Shown: positions 41,839 through 51,576 of the stretch, in pieces
Layout: each line of letters starts with the position of its first letter
How positions within the stretch are numbered: position 1 is the first letter of the stretch
Assembly (NCBI GenBank): GCA_041752315.1
Contig: JBGSHJ010000066.1
Span: forward strand, 134,775 to 198,774
Length of the DNA: 64,000 nucleotides
Reading direction: 5' to 3'
From: SYFY01 sp041752315
Lineage (GTDB): Bacteria > Pseudomonadota > Gammaproteobacteria > Pseudomonadales > Azotimanducaceae
Notes under the pieces: generated by a model
Told to the model about the DNA's origin: nothing
Seen by the model: the letters and a program-made list of their open reading frames with translations, nothing else
Database searches by the model: none
Made by a program: the position numbers and the translations under genes

Positions 41839-43494
41839 GTGGCAATGCAACACTCACCGCTCCTGATGTCGAGAATCCTCGATCGGGGTGCACGGCTTTC
41901 TCCAAAAGACGACATCGTCACCGCCACAGCAGGGGGTGTTCGTCGACAGACCCTGCGCCAGACTCGTGACCGGGCTCATCAGCTTGCACACGCGCTCGCA
42001 GGGGCGGGGATCAGGGTGGGTGATCGTGTCGGTACCTTCATGTGGAATGGTTCCCGCCACCTCGAGGCCTATCATGCAACAGCGGGAATGGGCGCAGTTC
42101 TGCACACTCTGAATGTCCGACTGTCCGAAAAGGACCTCGAATACATCATCAACCACGCGGCTGACAAGCTGATCATCGTCGATGCAGATCTGCTGCCAAT
42201 GCTTGAATTGCTGCAAGGGCGCATTCCCACCGTTGAACGGGTTGTCGTGGCCACGGAATCGGGATTCGAAGGATGGCAGACGACACTCCCCAAGGCCGTT
42301 GATTACGAGGCGTTCATCGCCGGCCAGCCAACAGACTACGACTGGCCCCAGATCGATGAAAATTCGCCGCTGGGCCTTTGTTACACGAGCGGTACCACAG
42401 GCAATCCAAAGGGTGTTGAGTATGAACACCGCTCCCAGTATCTGCACACGATGGCGCAGTGCATGACCGACAGCATGGGCTTGTCCGGTACGGATACGCT
42501 GTGCGGCATCGTGCCCATGTTCCATGCCATGGGCTGGGGGTTGCCGTGGTCGGCGATGATGCTGGGCTGCAAGCAGGTGATGCCCCATCGGTTCATGACC
42601 ATGGACCGACTGGCTGATCTGATCTCCTCGGAAGGAGTGACGGTGTCCGCTGGCGTACCGACGATCTGGCAGGGAATCAAGGGGCTGATCGAAGCCAATC
42701 CCGGCAAATATGATTTCAGCAAACTCAGTCGGCTCACCTGCGGTGGTTCCGCGCCGCCACCCTCACTCATCCGATGGTACTGGGACACGTTGGGGGTCGA
42801 GATGATCCAGGGGTGGGGAATGACCGAAACGTCTCCGCTCGCAACCCTCTCCCGCAAGGTCATGAAACGCAGCCAGCTGTCACTGTCCGAGGACCGACAG
42901 TTCCAGAATGTGTGCAAGGCGGGCCTCCTGATGCCAGGTCTTGAGATCGATATCTTCGATGCGGATTTCAAGCGTCTTCCCCATGATGGGGAGACTGTCG
43001 GCGAGATCCTGATACGCGGCCCATGGATCTGTTCGGAGTACTTCAACAATCCCCAACCGGAGAAGTTCCACGACGGATGGCTGGTCACCGGGGATGTCGG
43101 CAAGATCGATCCGGAGGAATACCTGATCATCTCGGATCGTTCAAAGGATCTGGTGAAAAGCGGCGGGGAGTGGATTTCTTCGGTCGACCTGGAGAACCAC
43201 ATCGTTGCCATGCCTGGTATTGCACAGGCCTGCGTGGTTGCCCATCCTCATCCGAAGTGGGACGAACGACCCGTGGCGCTTGTCGTACTGCAGGCAGGGT
43301 CTGTACTCGACCATTCAGCAGTGCTGGAACATTGCTCCCGGGCATTTGCCAAATGGCAATTACCGGACGATATCATCGAGGTGAAGAGTATCCCGCTGAC
43401 TTCGACAGGCAAGATGGACAAGAAGGTGGTGCGTGCAAATCTTGAAGCCCAGGGCTACGTGTTGCCGGATCTGCGGCCAGCAGTCGCCTCCTGA
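41839..43494 (+). CDS. Long-chain acyl-CoA synthetase (ANL superfamily)
   Basis: This 551-residue enzyme starts at GTG with GAGGAG eight bases upstream (an ATG lies two codons later). Motifs are CYTSGTTGNPKGVEYEHRS, IQGWGMTETSPLATLS, DGWLVTGDVGKIDPEEYLIISDRSKDLVKSGGEWIS, and the catalytic Lys in PLTSTGKMDKKVVR. It is closest to medium/long-chain fatty-acid-CoA ligases of the AlkK type. It differs strongly from the synthetase at 37930, so the two probably have different substrates. Confidence 0.92.
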   Translation: MAMQHSPLLMSRILDRGARLSPKDDIVTATAGGVRRQTLRQTRDRAHQLAHALAGAGIRVGDRVGTFMWNGSRHLEAYHATAGMGAVLHTLNVRLSEKDLEYIINHAADKLIIVDADLLPMLELLQGRIPTVERVVVATESGFEGWQTTLPKAVDYEAFIAGQPTDYDWPQIDENSPLGLCYTSGTTGNPKGVEYEHRSQYLHTMAQCMTDSMGLSGTDTLCGIVPMFHAMGWGLPWSAMMLGCKQVMPHRFMTMDRLADLISSEGVTVSAGVPTIWQGIKGLIEANPGKYDFSKLSRLTCGGSAPPPSLIRWYWDTLGVEMIQGWGMTETSPLATLSRKVMKRSQLSLSEDRQFQNVCKAGLLMPGLEIDIFDADFKRLPHDGETVGEILIRGPWICSEYFNNPQPEKFHDGWLVTGDVGKIDPEEYLIISDRSKDLVKSGGEWISSVDLENHIVAMPGIAQACVVAHPHPKWDERPVALVVLQAGSVLDHSAVLEHCSRAFAKWQLPDDIIEVKSIPLTSTGKMDKKVVRANLEAQGYVLPDLRPAVAS

Positions 43495-43848
43495 CACATT
43501 CTGGAGTTCCAGTTGTGGTTCCATTGCCTTTGCAGAAGGTCCCGGAACTCGCTGGCCGGACTGCGCTACTGCTCAGGCGTGGACTGTCCTGTGGCGGATC
43601 TGCACGGTGTGTTGATGGGTTTGTCAGACCCGGTACCTCCAATCAGTGCTGCCCGGGGATTTGTGACGGTTTTCTGAATCCGGAGATCACGTCACGATCA
43701 TGCCAGGCGGCGAATACCTGCTCATCGGCGAGCCAGGGGCGTAAAGGAGACAACGGGAGGTCTGGATGGTGCTCTGCGCAGCCTTTGCTTGTTCGGAGCT
43801 TCTCTGGCCCACTACAATCCCGCGCCCGGGTGATCAAGAGACAGGCAG
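43495..43848. other. Gap without a recognised gene
   Basis: About 350 bases lie between the acyl-CoA ligase and the GST gene. ORFs on either strand here show no family pattern and no ribosome-binding site. I see no clear terminator. Promoter elements for the GST gene presumably lie near the right end. Confidence 0.4.
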
Positions 43849-44601
43849 ATGTCCAGGTTTGTACCGATCGCTGAAATTCGCGAAGCAAAAGGTCTGCGCA
43901 TGGCGATCCTGCGCGACATTCCATCACCCTGGACGGAAGCGGCCAAGGGGATATTCCATGCCAAAGGGCTGGACTGTCTTTATGGTGCCCAGGCAGACAG
44001 CGATCCTCCACAGGCGATCGCTCATCACTACGGCAACAGTTCTGTCCCGGTTGTCCTGTATGAAAACGAAAAACCCCGCACGGGTTGGGCGGAGATTCTC
44101 ATCCTGGCCGAACGCCTTTCGGATTCGACACCGCTCATACCGGATGACCCGGAAGATCGAGTTGATCTGTTCGGGATTGCACATGAGATCTGCGGTGAAA
44201 TGGGTTTGGGCTGGGCCTATCGGCTGGTGATGATCGGTGACACCGATCGTGGAGCCTTTCCTGCAGGGGTCACTCGATATCTGGCCGGCAAATATGGTCA
44301 CAATCCTGTGCATGCGGAATCTGCGCATCGACGTGTCACCAGTATCCTGCGCATGTTGTCGAAGCGGCTCGAGCAGAATGACTACATCGTTGCCAACCAG
44401 TTCACTGCCGCGGATATCTACTGGGCGACGTTTGCGAACATGTTTACTCCGCTGCCTGAGTCCCTGATGCGAACAACACCCATGATCCGCAGCGCCTATT
44501 CGTGCCGGGATGAACGTCTGATGGATGCGATTTCACCTCGTCTGGCTGCCCACCAGCGGCGCATCTATGAGGAATTTCTCGAACTTCCCGTAGTGCTTTA
44601 G
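43849..44601 (+). CDS. Glutathione S-transferase-like protein
   Basis: This 250-residue protein has an N-terminal thioredoxin-like part (GLRMAILRDIPSPWTEAAKGIFHAKGL, then NSSVPVVLYENEKPRTGWAEIL). A helical C-terminal domain contains the GST N-cap-like NQFTAADIYWATFANMF. The substrate is unknown. It is followed by the nitronate monooxygenase gene 29 bases later, so both could serve detoxification or catabolism. The proximal active-site residue is not certain. Confidence 0.72.
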   Translation: MSRFVPIAEIREAKGLRMAILRDIPSPWTEAAKGIFHAKGLDCLYGAQADSDPPQAIAHHYGNSSVPVVLYENEKPRTGWAEILILAERLSDSTPLIPDDPEDRVDLFGIAHEICGEMGLGWAYRLVMIGDTDRGAFPAGVTRYLAGKYGHNPVHAESAHRRVTSILRMLSKRLEQNDYIVANQFTAADIYWATFANMFTPLPESLMRTTPMIRSAYSCRDERLMDAISPRLAAHQRRIYEEFLELPVVL

Positions 44602-44630
44602 CAACAAGAAAATTCCATCTGGAGCAACGA

Positions 44631-45569
44631 ATGCGCTTTGACAATCGAGTGACCCGCGATCTTGGTGTCGAGATCCCTATCGTTCAGGCACCCATGGGCT
44701 GGATTGCGAGATCGCAATTGGCGTCTGCCGTCAGCAACGCAGGTGCGTTTGGCATCATTGAAACGTCGTCGGGCGAACTCGATGCAGTGCGGGAGGAAAT
44801 CCGCAAGATGCGGGCACTTACGGACAAGCCGTTTGGCGTGAATATTGCCCAGGCCTTTGTGCGCGATCCGAACATAGTTCGATTTGTAATTGACGAGGGG
44901 GTGAAGTTCGTCACGACTTCTGCTGGCAGCCCGGAACGCTACACCGAAGAACTGAAGAAGGCCGGACTGACGGTTTATCACGTTGTTCCCAACCTGTCGG
45001 CGGCAAAAAAGGCAGTTGAGTGTGGTGTTGACGGACTTGTTGTCGAAGGGGGAGAAGGTGGTGGATTCAAGAACCCCAGGGATGTTGCGACCATGGTCCT
45101 GCTGCCCCTGGTGCGGTCCCAGGTTACTGTTCCAATCATCGCTGCCGGTGGATTTGTGGACGGTTCTTCCATGGCTGCGGCGTTTGCACTGGGTGCCGAG
45201 GGCATCCAGATGGGAACCCGCATGGTGTCGGCGCTCGAGTCACCTGTGCATCAGAACTGGAAGTCAGCCATCGTGACTGCAAAGGAAACGGATACGGTTT
45301 TCCTCAATCGGCATCAGTCGCCTGCCCTGCGTGCACTGCGTACGCAGAAGACCACGAAACTGGAGTTCGACACTGAAAAGAACGCGATGGCTGACTTTGG
45401 CCGGGCCATTGATCTGTACTTTGGCGGTGATATGGAAGCCGCCATTGCGTTGACCGGTCAGGTCTGCGGACGGATCGATTCCGTTCGGCCCGTGGCCGAG
45501 ATCATCGCCGAAGTTCGCGCCGATTTTTTCCGCATCATCGGCGAACTGAACAGGCACTACTGCGTTTGA
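44631..45569 (+). CDS. Nitronate monooxygenase-family flavoprotein
   Basis: This 312-residue TIM-barrel protein starts after GGAGCAACGA. It has PIVQAPMGWIARSQLASAVSNAG, GVNIAQAF, the FMN-phosphate sites VEGGEGGGFKN and PIIAAGGFVDGSSMAAAFALGAEGIQMGTRMVSALESPVH. This is the 2-nitropropane dioxygenase / FabK superfamily. An enoyl-ACP reductase role (FabK) is less likely because no fab genes are near. It probably oxidises nitronates or reduces an enoyl compound. Confidence 0.85.
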   Translation: MRFDNRVTRDLGVEIPIVQAPMGWIARSQLASAVSNAGAFGIIETSSGELDAVREEIRKMRALTDKPFGVNIAQAFVRDPNIVRFVIDEGVKFVTTSAGSPERYTEELKKAGLTVYHVVPNLSAAKKAVECGVDGLVVEGGEGGGFKNPRDVATMVLLPLVRSQVTVPIIAAGGFVDGSSMAAAFALGAEGIQMGTRMVSALESPVHQNWKSAIVTAKETDTVFLNRHQSPALRALRTQKTTKLEFDTEKNAMADFGRAIDLYFGGDMEAAIALTGQVCGRIDSVRPVAEIIAEVRADFFRIIGELNRHYCV

Positions 45570-45707
45570 CCTGCGGCCGCTGACCGCACCTGAAGGCGGG
45601 CACCTGTGCGACCCCGCCTCCTGACCGGATCTGCTGTGCGCTGGTTCACAGCGTGACTGCCACGGACTTCTATACTTTTGCCATAAGCCCACCACGGATG
45701 GTTTTTT

Positions 45708-46465
45708 ATGGCTGCTCGAAGTCTCCTGCCCCGTTTGCTCGTCGCTACATTGGCGACGCTGCTTGCCCTTGGCGCAAACGCTGAAACACTCTTCGGCATC
45801 TATGCCGGGGCCGGCACGTGGCATCAGAACAGCGAAGGTTACATTCAATCCAACGGGACCAAAGTCGACACCAAGCAGGACATGGGTCTTGGAGATGATG
45901 ATGGGAACGTCCTGGCAGTGGCTTTTGAACACCCGATACCCTTTGTGCAAATGTTCGCCTGCAGCAGGCTGATATCGGAATGCAGGGCGGGATCGAGATC
46001 GAGCGGGATGTGGTGCTGGCCGGTGTGAGTTTCATACCGCCGGGTGCTGTCGAGTCGACCTTCGACCTCAAGATGACCGACGCCATCCTCTATTACCGGC
46101 TACTGGACACTTCACTGAACTTCGATCTTGGACTCGGGGTTCGCAAGATCGATGGCAGCGCGTCCATCTCCGGCGGGGTCTACCTTGCCGAAGTCGAATT
46201 TGATGGCACGACGCCGATGCTGTACGCGGCGGCGGAATGGGAGCTTCTCAGTGGGTTCTGGATGGCTGCAAGCGCGCAGGCCTCCACCTGGAAGGGCGAT
46301 GACCAGATCGATTACAGCGGCGCGCTGGGCTGGAACTCCGATCTCGGTCTTGGCGTCGAAGTCGGCTATCGTTATGTACGACTGGAGCTGGACGAGCTTG
46401 GCGATGTAGATACAGCGAAGCTGATCGTGGACGGTCCGTTTGCGGCATTGAACTATCGGTTCTGA
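45708..46465 (+). pseudogene. Outer-membrane beta-barrel protein, frameshifted
   Basis: The first frame gives a signal peptide (LLVATLATLLALGANA) and ETLFGIYAGAGTWHQNSEGY, then HPIPFVQMFAC and a stop. The next frame continues with NVRLQQADIGMQGGIEIERD and strands to the C-terminal AALNYRF, the last-strand signature of barrels. Joining them at about 45948 by restoring one base gives one continuous protein, apparently of the TIGR04219 type. Either the gene is inactivated by a single-base deletion or the base is a sequencing error. A start at 45980 alone would lack a signal peptide. Confidence 0.8.
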
Positions 46466-46530
46466 TCGTTTCGAACCTCACCAGGAATTGGCGCCAGAGT
46501 TCCCATGTGGGCTGATACACTCAGCCTGTC

Positions 46531-47985
46531 ATGCCCCAACCCCAAGCGCTCGCTCAACTCCAGGCTCTGCTGCCTCCCGACAGTCTGATTACTGATCCGG
46601 CTGGCAAGCGTCCTTACGAAACGGATGGACTTACCGCTTTTCGGGAAGTGCCATGGGCGGTTGCGTTGCCCCGTACCCGAGAACAGGTACTCGCGATACT
46701 GAGGATCTGCCGGCAGCAACAGATTCCCATAGTGCCCCGCGGAGCCGGTACCGGATTGTCCGGTGGAGCCAGGCCTTTGCAGGATGGCTTGCTGCTCTCA
46801 CTGGCCCGCTTGAACCGCATCCTTGAAATTGACCCGGCCAATGCGATCGCCCGTGTCGAACCTGGGGTCCGCAATCTTGCCATCAGCGAAGCGGTTGCCG
46901 GGTTGGGGTTTTTTTATGCTCCGGATCCGTCATCGCAAATTGCCTGCAGCATCGGTGGCAACGTCGCCGAGAATGCGGGTGGGGTGCATTGCCTCAAATA
47001 CGGCTTGACGGTTCACAACGTTGCCGGTCTTGTGGTTGCGACACTGGATGGTCAACTGCATGAACTCGGTGGCAAAGGCGTGGATCCACTGGGTCTGGAT
47101 CTGCGTTCAGTCATTTGTGGATCAGAAGGATTGCTCGGCATCGTTCTGGAGGTGACTGTCCGGCTGACACCCCTGCCACCCACCAAGGCCGTCGTGCTGG
47201 GCGCATTCCACTCGCTGGCTGCAGCCGGACAGGCAGTGGCCGCAATCATCAGCGGTGGTCTCATCCCTGCGGGACTCGAAATGATGGATCGCCTGGCGAT
47301 CAAGGCTGCTGAAGATTTTGTGCATGCGGGATATCCGGTCGATGCGCAGGCCCTGCTGTTGTGTGAACTCGACGGCACCGAGGCAGAGGTTGCTGCCGAT
47401 CTGCTCAAGGTCGAGGCGGCCATGCACGCGCAAGGGGCGTTCAAGCTGGATGTGGCGCGGGATGCGGCCTCGCAGACACGACTGTGGGCAGGCCGGAAAG
47501 CTGCGTTTCCCGCAGTTGGCCGTCTGGCGCCGGACTACTACTGCATGGATGGCACGATCCCAAGGGGTCGACTCGCGCAGGTTCTGGACGAGATCTCCCG
47601 CCTTTCGGTCGAGTATGGTCTGGAGGTGGCCAACGTCTTTCACGCCGGTGACGGCAACCTGCATCCGCTGATTCTCTATGATGCCAACAAGCCAGGTGAG
47701 TTGGCCAAGGTCGAGGAGTTTGGTGGTCGCATCCTGCAATGCTGTGTGGCCGTGGGCGGTACGGTGTCCGGCGAACATGGTGTTGGTGTCGAAAAGCTCG
47801 ATCAGATGTGCGATCAGTTTACGGCTGCGGAACTGGCACAGTTTGCCCGTCTGAAGGCGGCATTTGATCCCGATGCTCTGCTGAATCCCGGCAAGGCGAT
47901 TCCCACACTGGCGCGCTGTGTTGACGTGGGTGGCATGCATGTTCACTCGGGAACAGAGCGCTTCCGGCATCTGGACCGATTTTAG
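46531..47985 (+). CDS. glcD: Glycolate oxidase subunit GlcD
   Basis: This 484-residue FAD protein has the PCMH-type FAD fold: PIVPRGAGTGLSGGARP, GSIGGNVAEN-type SIGGNVAENAGG, and VICGSEGLLGIVLEVTVRL. The catalytic C-terminal domain includes FHAGDGNLHPL and SGEHGVGVEKL. It oxidises glycolate (or D-lactate) to the keto acid. It is first in the tight glcD-E-F order. The stop shares one base with the glcE start. Confidence 0.94.
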   Translation: MPQPQALAQLQALLPPDSLITDPAGKRPYETDGLTAFREVPWAVALPRTREQVLAILRICRQQQIPIVPRGAGTGLSGGARPLQDGLLLSLARLNRILEIDPANAIARVEPGVRNLAISEAVAGLGFFYAPDPSSQIACSIGGNVAENAGGVHCLKYGLTVHNVAGLVVATLDGQLHELGGKGVDPLGLDLRSVICGSEGLLGIVLEVTVRLTPLPPTKAVVLGAFHSLAAAGQAVAAIISGGLIPAGLEMMDRLAIKAAEDFVHAGYPVDAQALLLCELDGTEAEVAADLLKVEAAMHAQGAFKLDVARDAASQTRLWAGRKAAFPAVGRLAPDYYCMDGTIPRGRLAQVLDEISRLSVEYGLEVANVFHAGDGNLHPLILYDANKPGELAKVEEFGGRILQCCVAVGGTVSGEHGVGVEKLDQMCDQFTAAELAQFARLKAAFDPDALLNPGKAIPTLARCVDVGGMHVHSGTERFRHLDRF

Positions 47986-49010
47986 TGAGCGATATTGCAG
48001 CCGATGTGATCGAGAGCGTTCGCGCTGCACGTGCGGCTCACACCACACTTGCCATACGCGGTCATCGCAGCAAGGTGCAGTTGCTGGGTTCGCCAGGTGG
48101 TCAGATGGATCTCGACATGGCACTGCACAGGGGCATCATCAAGTATCAGCCGGCCGAACTTGTCATCACCGCACGTGCCGGGACACCCCTGGCCGATATC
48201 ACTGCCGCACTGGAGGAACGCAAACAATGTCTGGCGGCTGATCCACCGACGTTTGGTGGACGAGGCACACTGGGCGGGGCTGTTGCCAGCGGCTTGTCAG
48301 GACCTTCGCGACCGTTTCGCGGATCGCTTCGGGATTGTGTGCTGGGCATCGAATTGGTGAATGGGCTCGCGGAGCGATTGTGCTTTGGTGGCGAAGTATT
48401 CAAGAACGTGGCCGGTTTTGATGTTTCGCGCCTGCTGACGGGTTCGGAAGGCGCGTTGGGTACCCTGCTGTCCGCAAGTCTTCGTGTCGCACCCAGGCCG
48501 GAACGGGTGGAGTGCCGGAAAACGACGATGGATGGTGCGAAGGCAGTGACCTGCATGCGTAACTGGGCAAGGCAACCATTGCCCCTGTCAGGTCTCGCTT
48601 GGATCGACGGTGAGTTGCATTGGCGACTGGCCGGAGCGTCCTGTGTGGTCAACGAAATTGCTCGCGATCTGGGCGGAGTCGAAGATGACCCAGGCTTCTG
48701 GACCAGCCTGCGTGATGGTGAGCTGTCCACGGGTGCAGCCTCCGGTCTTTGTGGATTGTGGCGATTGTCAGTTCCCCCGGCTACCCCACCTGAACCGGCT
48801 GACATCTGTATTGACTGGGCTGGAACACTTCGCTGGCGCGATCATGACCAGTCGGCACTCTGCATGCCGCCTGGTGCGTTTGCCTGTCAGCCGGGATCAT
48901 CGCCGTTACGATCCGATCGTGTTTCTGATCTGGTACGCCGAATCAAGGATGCCTTTGATCCCGATCACGTCTTCAATCCCGGATTGATCCATGCAGACAC
49001 AACTGCCTGA
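47985..49010 (+). CDS. glcE: Glycolate oxidase FAD-binding subunit GlcE
   Basis: This 341-residue subunit starts at GTG within the glcD stop (TAGTG). It has RGHRSKVQLLG, ADPPTFGGRGTLGGAVASGLSGPSR, LRDCVLGIELVNG and GGEVFKNVAGFDVSRLLTGSEGALG, all characteristic of GlcE. It ends DPDHVFNPGLIHAD. It forms the membrane-linked glycolate dehydrogenase with GlcD and GlcF and passes electrons onward. It overlaps glcF by 20 bases. Confidence 0.94.
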   Translation: MSDIAADVIESVRAARAAHTTLAIRGHRSKVQLLGSPGGQMDLDMALHRGIIKYQPAELVITARAGTPLADITAALEERKQCLAADPPTFGGRGTLGGAVASGLSGPSRPFRGSLRDCVLGIELVNGLAERLCFGGEVFKNVAGFDVSRLLTGSEGALGTLLSASLRVAPRPERVECRKTTMDGAKAVTCMRNWARQPLPLSGLAWIDGELHWRLAGASCVVNEIARDLGGVEDDPGFWTSLRDGELSTGAASGLCGLWRLSVPPATPPEPADICIDWAGTLRWRDHDQSALCMPPGAFACQPGSSPLRSDRVSDLVRRIKDAFDPDHVFNPGLIHADTTA

Positions 49011-50184
49011 GCTGCTTCTGGCCACAGACCGCGGCCGGCGTGCGGATTCCATCCTGCGCAGTTGTGTCCACTGTGGTTTCTGCAATGCAACCTGCCCCAC
49101 CTACCAGTTGCTCGGTGATGAACTGGACGGGCCACGCGGTCGCATCTATCTGATCAAGGATTTCCTGGAAACGCAGGAACAGTCGCCTCGCCTGCGCCAG
49201 CATCTGGATCGTTGTCTGACCTGTCGCGCCTGCGAAACCACCTGTCCGTCCGGTGTGCAGTACGGAGAGTTGCTGGAAATTGCCAGGGCCGACATGACCG
49301 ACGACCGAACGTTGTTGGATCGACTGATCATCGCGGCACTGAAGTACTTCGTCCCGAACCGGATCCGTTTCCGCGTTGTGGTGCAGCTTGGCAACCTGTT
49401 TCGGCAGTTGCTGCCTCCGCAACTTCGTCACCAGTTACCACCGCTCGGACGACGGGTGGAGAGGTCTGCTCCTGTCAGGTACGCCCGCAAGATCGTCCTC
49501 CTGGGTGGCTGTGTCCAGTCGGTCTCCACGCCACAAGTGAATGAACATTTGCGCCGTTTGCTTGATTCCAGAAACATCGAGTGTGTGGAAGTCCCGGCTG
49601 AAGGTTGTTGTGGCTCTCTGGCGCTGCATCTGGGCGATGAAGCGGCTGCCCTGAAAGCCATGGCTGCCAATGTGAGAGCCCTCGGGGCTGCCGTTGCCGA
49701 CGCTGAAGCGATCGTCTCGACCGCCAGCGGATGTGGGGTGACGGTCAAGGACTATGGCCGACATCTGGCATCAACCAGTCTCGCGGGCATGGCGACGGAT
49801 CTGGCCAACAAAACCATGGACGTCGCCGAGTATCTGGCCGGTTCGGGTATTGCTCTGGTGGCAGCGGCGCCCGGCAAACGTATCGCCTGGCATTCCCCTT
49901 GCAGTTTGCAGCACGGGCAAAAGGTGCGTGATCCGGTTGAAAGGATCCTCAGCGAGGCAGGTTATGTGTTGACGGAGGTAACCGAGCGGCACCTCTGTTG
50001 TGGTTCAGCGGGGACCTATTCGTTGCTGCAGGGGAAAATCGCCAACGAGTTGCGCGAACGCAAGCTGCATGCGCTCGAAAGCGATACACCCGATCTCATC
50101 GCGACGGCCAATGTAGGCTGTCAGTTGCATCTGGCTTCCGCTGCTGGCGTACCGGTCGTACACTGGTTGCAACTGCTGCGCTGA
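48991..50184 (+). CDS. glcF: Glycolate oxidase iron-sulfur subunit GlcF
   Basis: This 397-residue protein has two ferredoxin-type clusters, CVHCGFCNATCPTYQ and CLTCRACETTCPSGVQ. The C-terminal cysteine-rich CCG domains include EGCCGSLALHLG and RHLCCGSAGTYSLLQ. It carries electrons from the flavin subunits to the quinone pool. The start lies inside glcE. A GlcC-type regulator is not seen next to the operon. Confidence 0.94.
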   Translation: MQTQLPELLLATDRGRRADSILRSCVHCGFCNATCPTYQLLGDELDGPRGRIYLIKDFLETQEQSPRLRQHLDRCLTCRACETTCPSGVQYGELLEIARADMTDDRTLLDRLIIAALKYFVPNRIRFRVVVQLGNLFRQLLPPQLRHQLPPLGRRVERSAPVRYARKIVLLGGCVQSVSTPQVNEHLRRLLDSRNIECVEVPAEGCCGSLALHLGDEAAALKAMAANVRALGAAVADAEAIVSTASGCGVTVKDYGRHLASTSLAGMATDLANKTMDVAEYLAGSGIALVAAAPGKRIAWHSPCSLQHGQKVRDPVERILSEAGYVLTEVTERHLCCGSAGTYSLLQGKIANELRERKLHALESDTPDLIATANVGCQLHLASAAGVPVVHWLQLLR

Positions 50185-50228
50185 CGGCAGGGTTTCGTGT
50201 GTGCCACTTCAATGGGGGGAGACATTAA

Positions 50229-51539
50229 GTGCAGCAGGCGGATGACCGTGTACCTGCGGGGAGTTTCGGCTTTCTCGCGTTTCTGACGCTGCTCAACGTC
50301 ATGAATTTTGTAGACCGGCAGTTACTCGCGAGTTTTGCCAATTTCATTGTCCCGGACCTCGGACTGACCAATGCCCAATTCGGTTTGCTGACCGGATTGA
50401 TCTTCCTTTTTTTCTACTCGGCCATGGGTCTGTTCATGGGCACCCTTGCCGACATGTACAACCGTACCCGCCTGATCGCGATCGGGCTTGCCGCGTGGAG
50501 TGCGTTGACTGCACTGTCCGGGATGGCAAAAGGATTCGTTTCACTCGCCCTGCCGCGAATGTTCATTGGTGTTGGCGAGTCCATCATGACACCGACTTCG
50601 ATGTCCCTGCTGTCCGACAAGTTTCCGAGCCGCTGGCTTGGACTGGCGTCGGGAATCTACTACATGGGTGTGCCGATCGGTGTTGGTACCAGTCTGCTGA
50701 TTGTCGGCTATCTCGGCCCTGCGATCGGCTGGAGAAACTGTTTTTACCTGCTGGGTGGCCTGGGCATCTTGCTGGCAGGAGCGATGCTCTTGTTCAAGGA
50801 GCCAAAACGAAAGCGGCAGCCGGGTGAAAGCGAAACAACCCCCAGACCATCGTTTCGGGAACTCATGGGGGTCCTCTTTTTTGCATTGCGCAACTCACCG
50901 GCGCTCCAACTGACCATGGCAGGCGGGGTCGCGCTGCACCTGATCCTTGGTGCGGCCACATTTGATCAGCTCTGGTACGTTCAGGAACGCGGTTTTGACC
51001 GCGCTGAAATTGCCATTGTCACAGGCTGGTTGGGTATGGTCGGCGGAGTGCTTGGCAACCTGTTTGGCGGTGCAGGTGGTGATCTGTTCATGCGACGTAC
51101 CGGACTGGGACGTCCAATGTTCCTGTTTTGGGTCATGTTGGTGCTCGCTCCCATCAATGTGGCCTATCGGCTGGTCGACGGCGACAGCATCTGGTTCTGG
51201 ATCGGTGTGTTCATGGGTTTCTTTCAGCTTGGCTGCTTTTATGGCCCGACGTTTTCCACCGTGCAGGAACTGGTACCCGCCAGAATCAGGGCCACGGTAG
51301 TCGCGTTTTACATACTCTCGTTGAATTTTGTCGGGCTGGGTTTGGGTGTCACGCTGGGAGGCTTCACGGTGGATGCTCTGCTGGCACGCGGAGTTGAAGA
51401 ACCCTACACCTGGACCCTGCTGGCGTTCACTCTCCTGTCACTGACGGCGATACCACTGTTTTACATGGCGGGTCGGCGGTTCCGGAAGGACCGGGATTTT
51501 CTGACGGGGTTGGTGGAAAAGGGTAGCCAGGCGGGGTGA
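50229..51539 (+). CDS. MFS transporter
   Basis: This 436-residue protein has 12 predicted spans. It starts at GTG after GGGGGAGA. TM1 carries FLTLLNVMNFVDRQLLASF, the pattern of the spinster-like/ACS part of the MFS. It has the A-loop GTLADMYNRTRLIAIGLAAWS and MFIGVGESIMTPTSMSLLSDKFP. It lies 44 bases after glcF, so it may carry an organic acid for glycolate metabolism. The substrate is not recognisable. Confidence 0.87.
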   Translation: MQQADDRVPAGSFGFLAFLTLLNVMNFVDRQLLASFANFIVPDLGLTNAQFGLLTGLIFLFFYSAMGLFMGTLADMYNRTRLIAIGLAAWSALTALSGMAKGFVSLALPRMFIGVGESIMTPTSMSLLSDKFPSRWLGLASGIYYMGVPIGVGTSLLIVGYLGPAIGWRNCFYLLGGLGILLAGAMLLFKEPKRKRQPGESETTPRPSFRELMGVLFFALRNSPALQLTMAGGVALHLILGAATFDQLWYVQERGFDRAEIAIVTGWLGMVGGVLGNLFGGAGGDLFMRRTGLGRPMFLFWVMLVLAPINVAYRLVDGDSIWFWIGVFMGFFQLGCFYGPTFSTVQELVPARIRATVVAFYILSLNFVGLGLGVTLGGFTVDALLARGVEEPYTWTLLAFTLLSLTAIPLFYMAGRRFRKDRDFLTGLVEKGSQAG

Positions 51540-51576
51540 AAGGCTCCGAACCGTCAATCCGGTCTGAGGAAGCAGT

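Noticed and set aside
43643..44011. Minus-strand 122-residue ORF around the GST start
   Set aside because: It overlaps the GST gene, is rich in Pro/Arg and shows no conserved pattern.
44631..45569. FabK enoyl-ACP reductase
   Set aside because: The sequence fits the wider nitronate monooxygenase family and no fatty-acid synthesis genes adjoin it.
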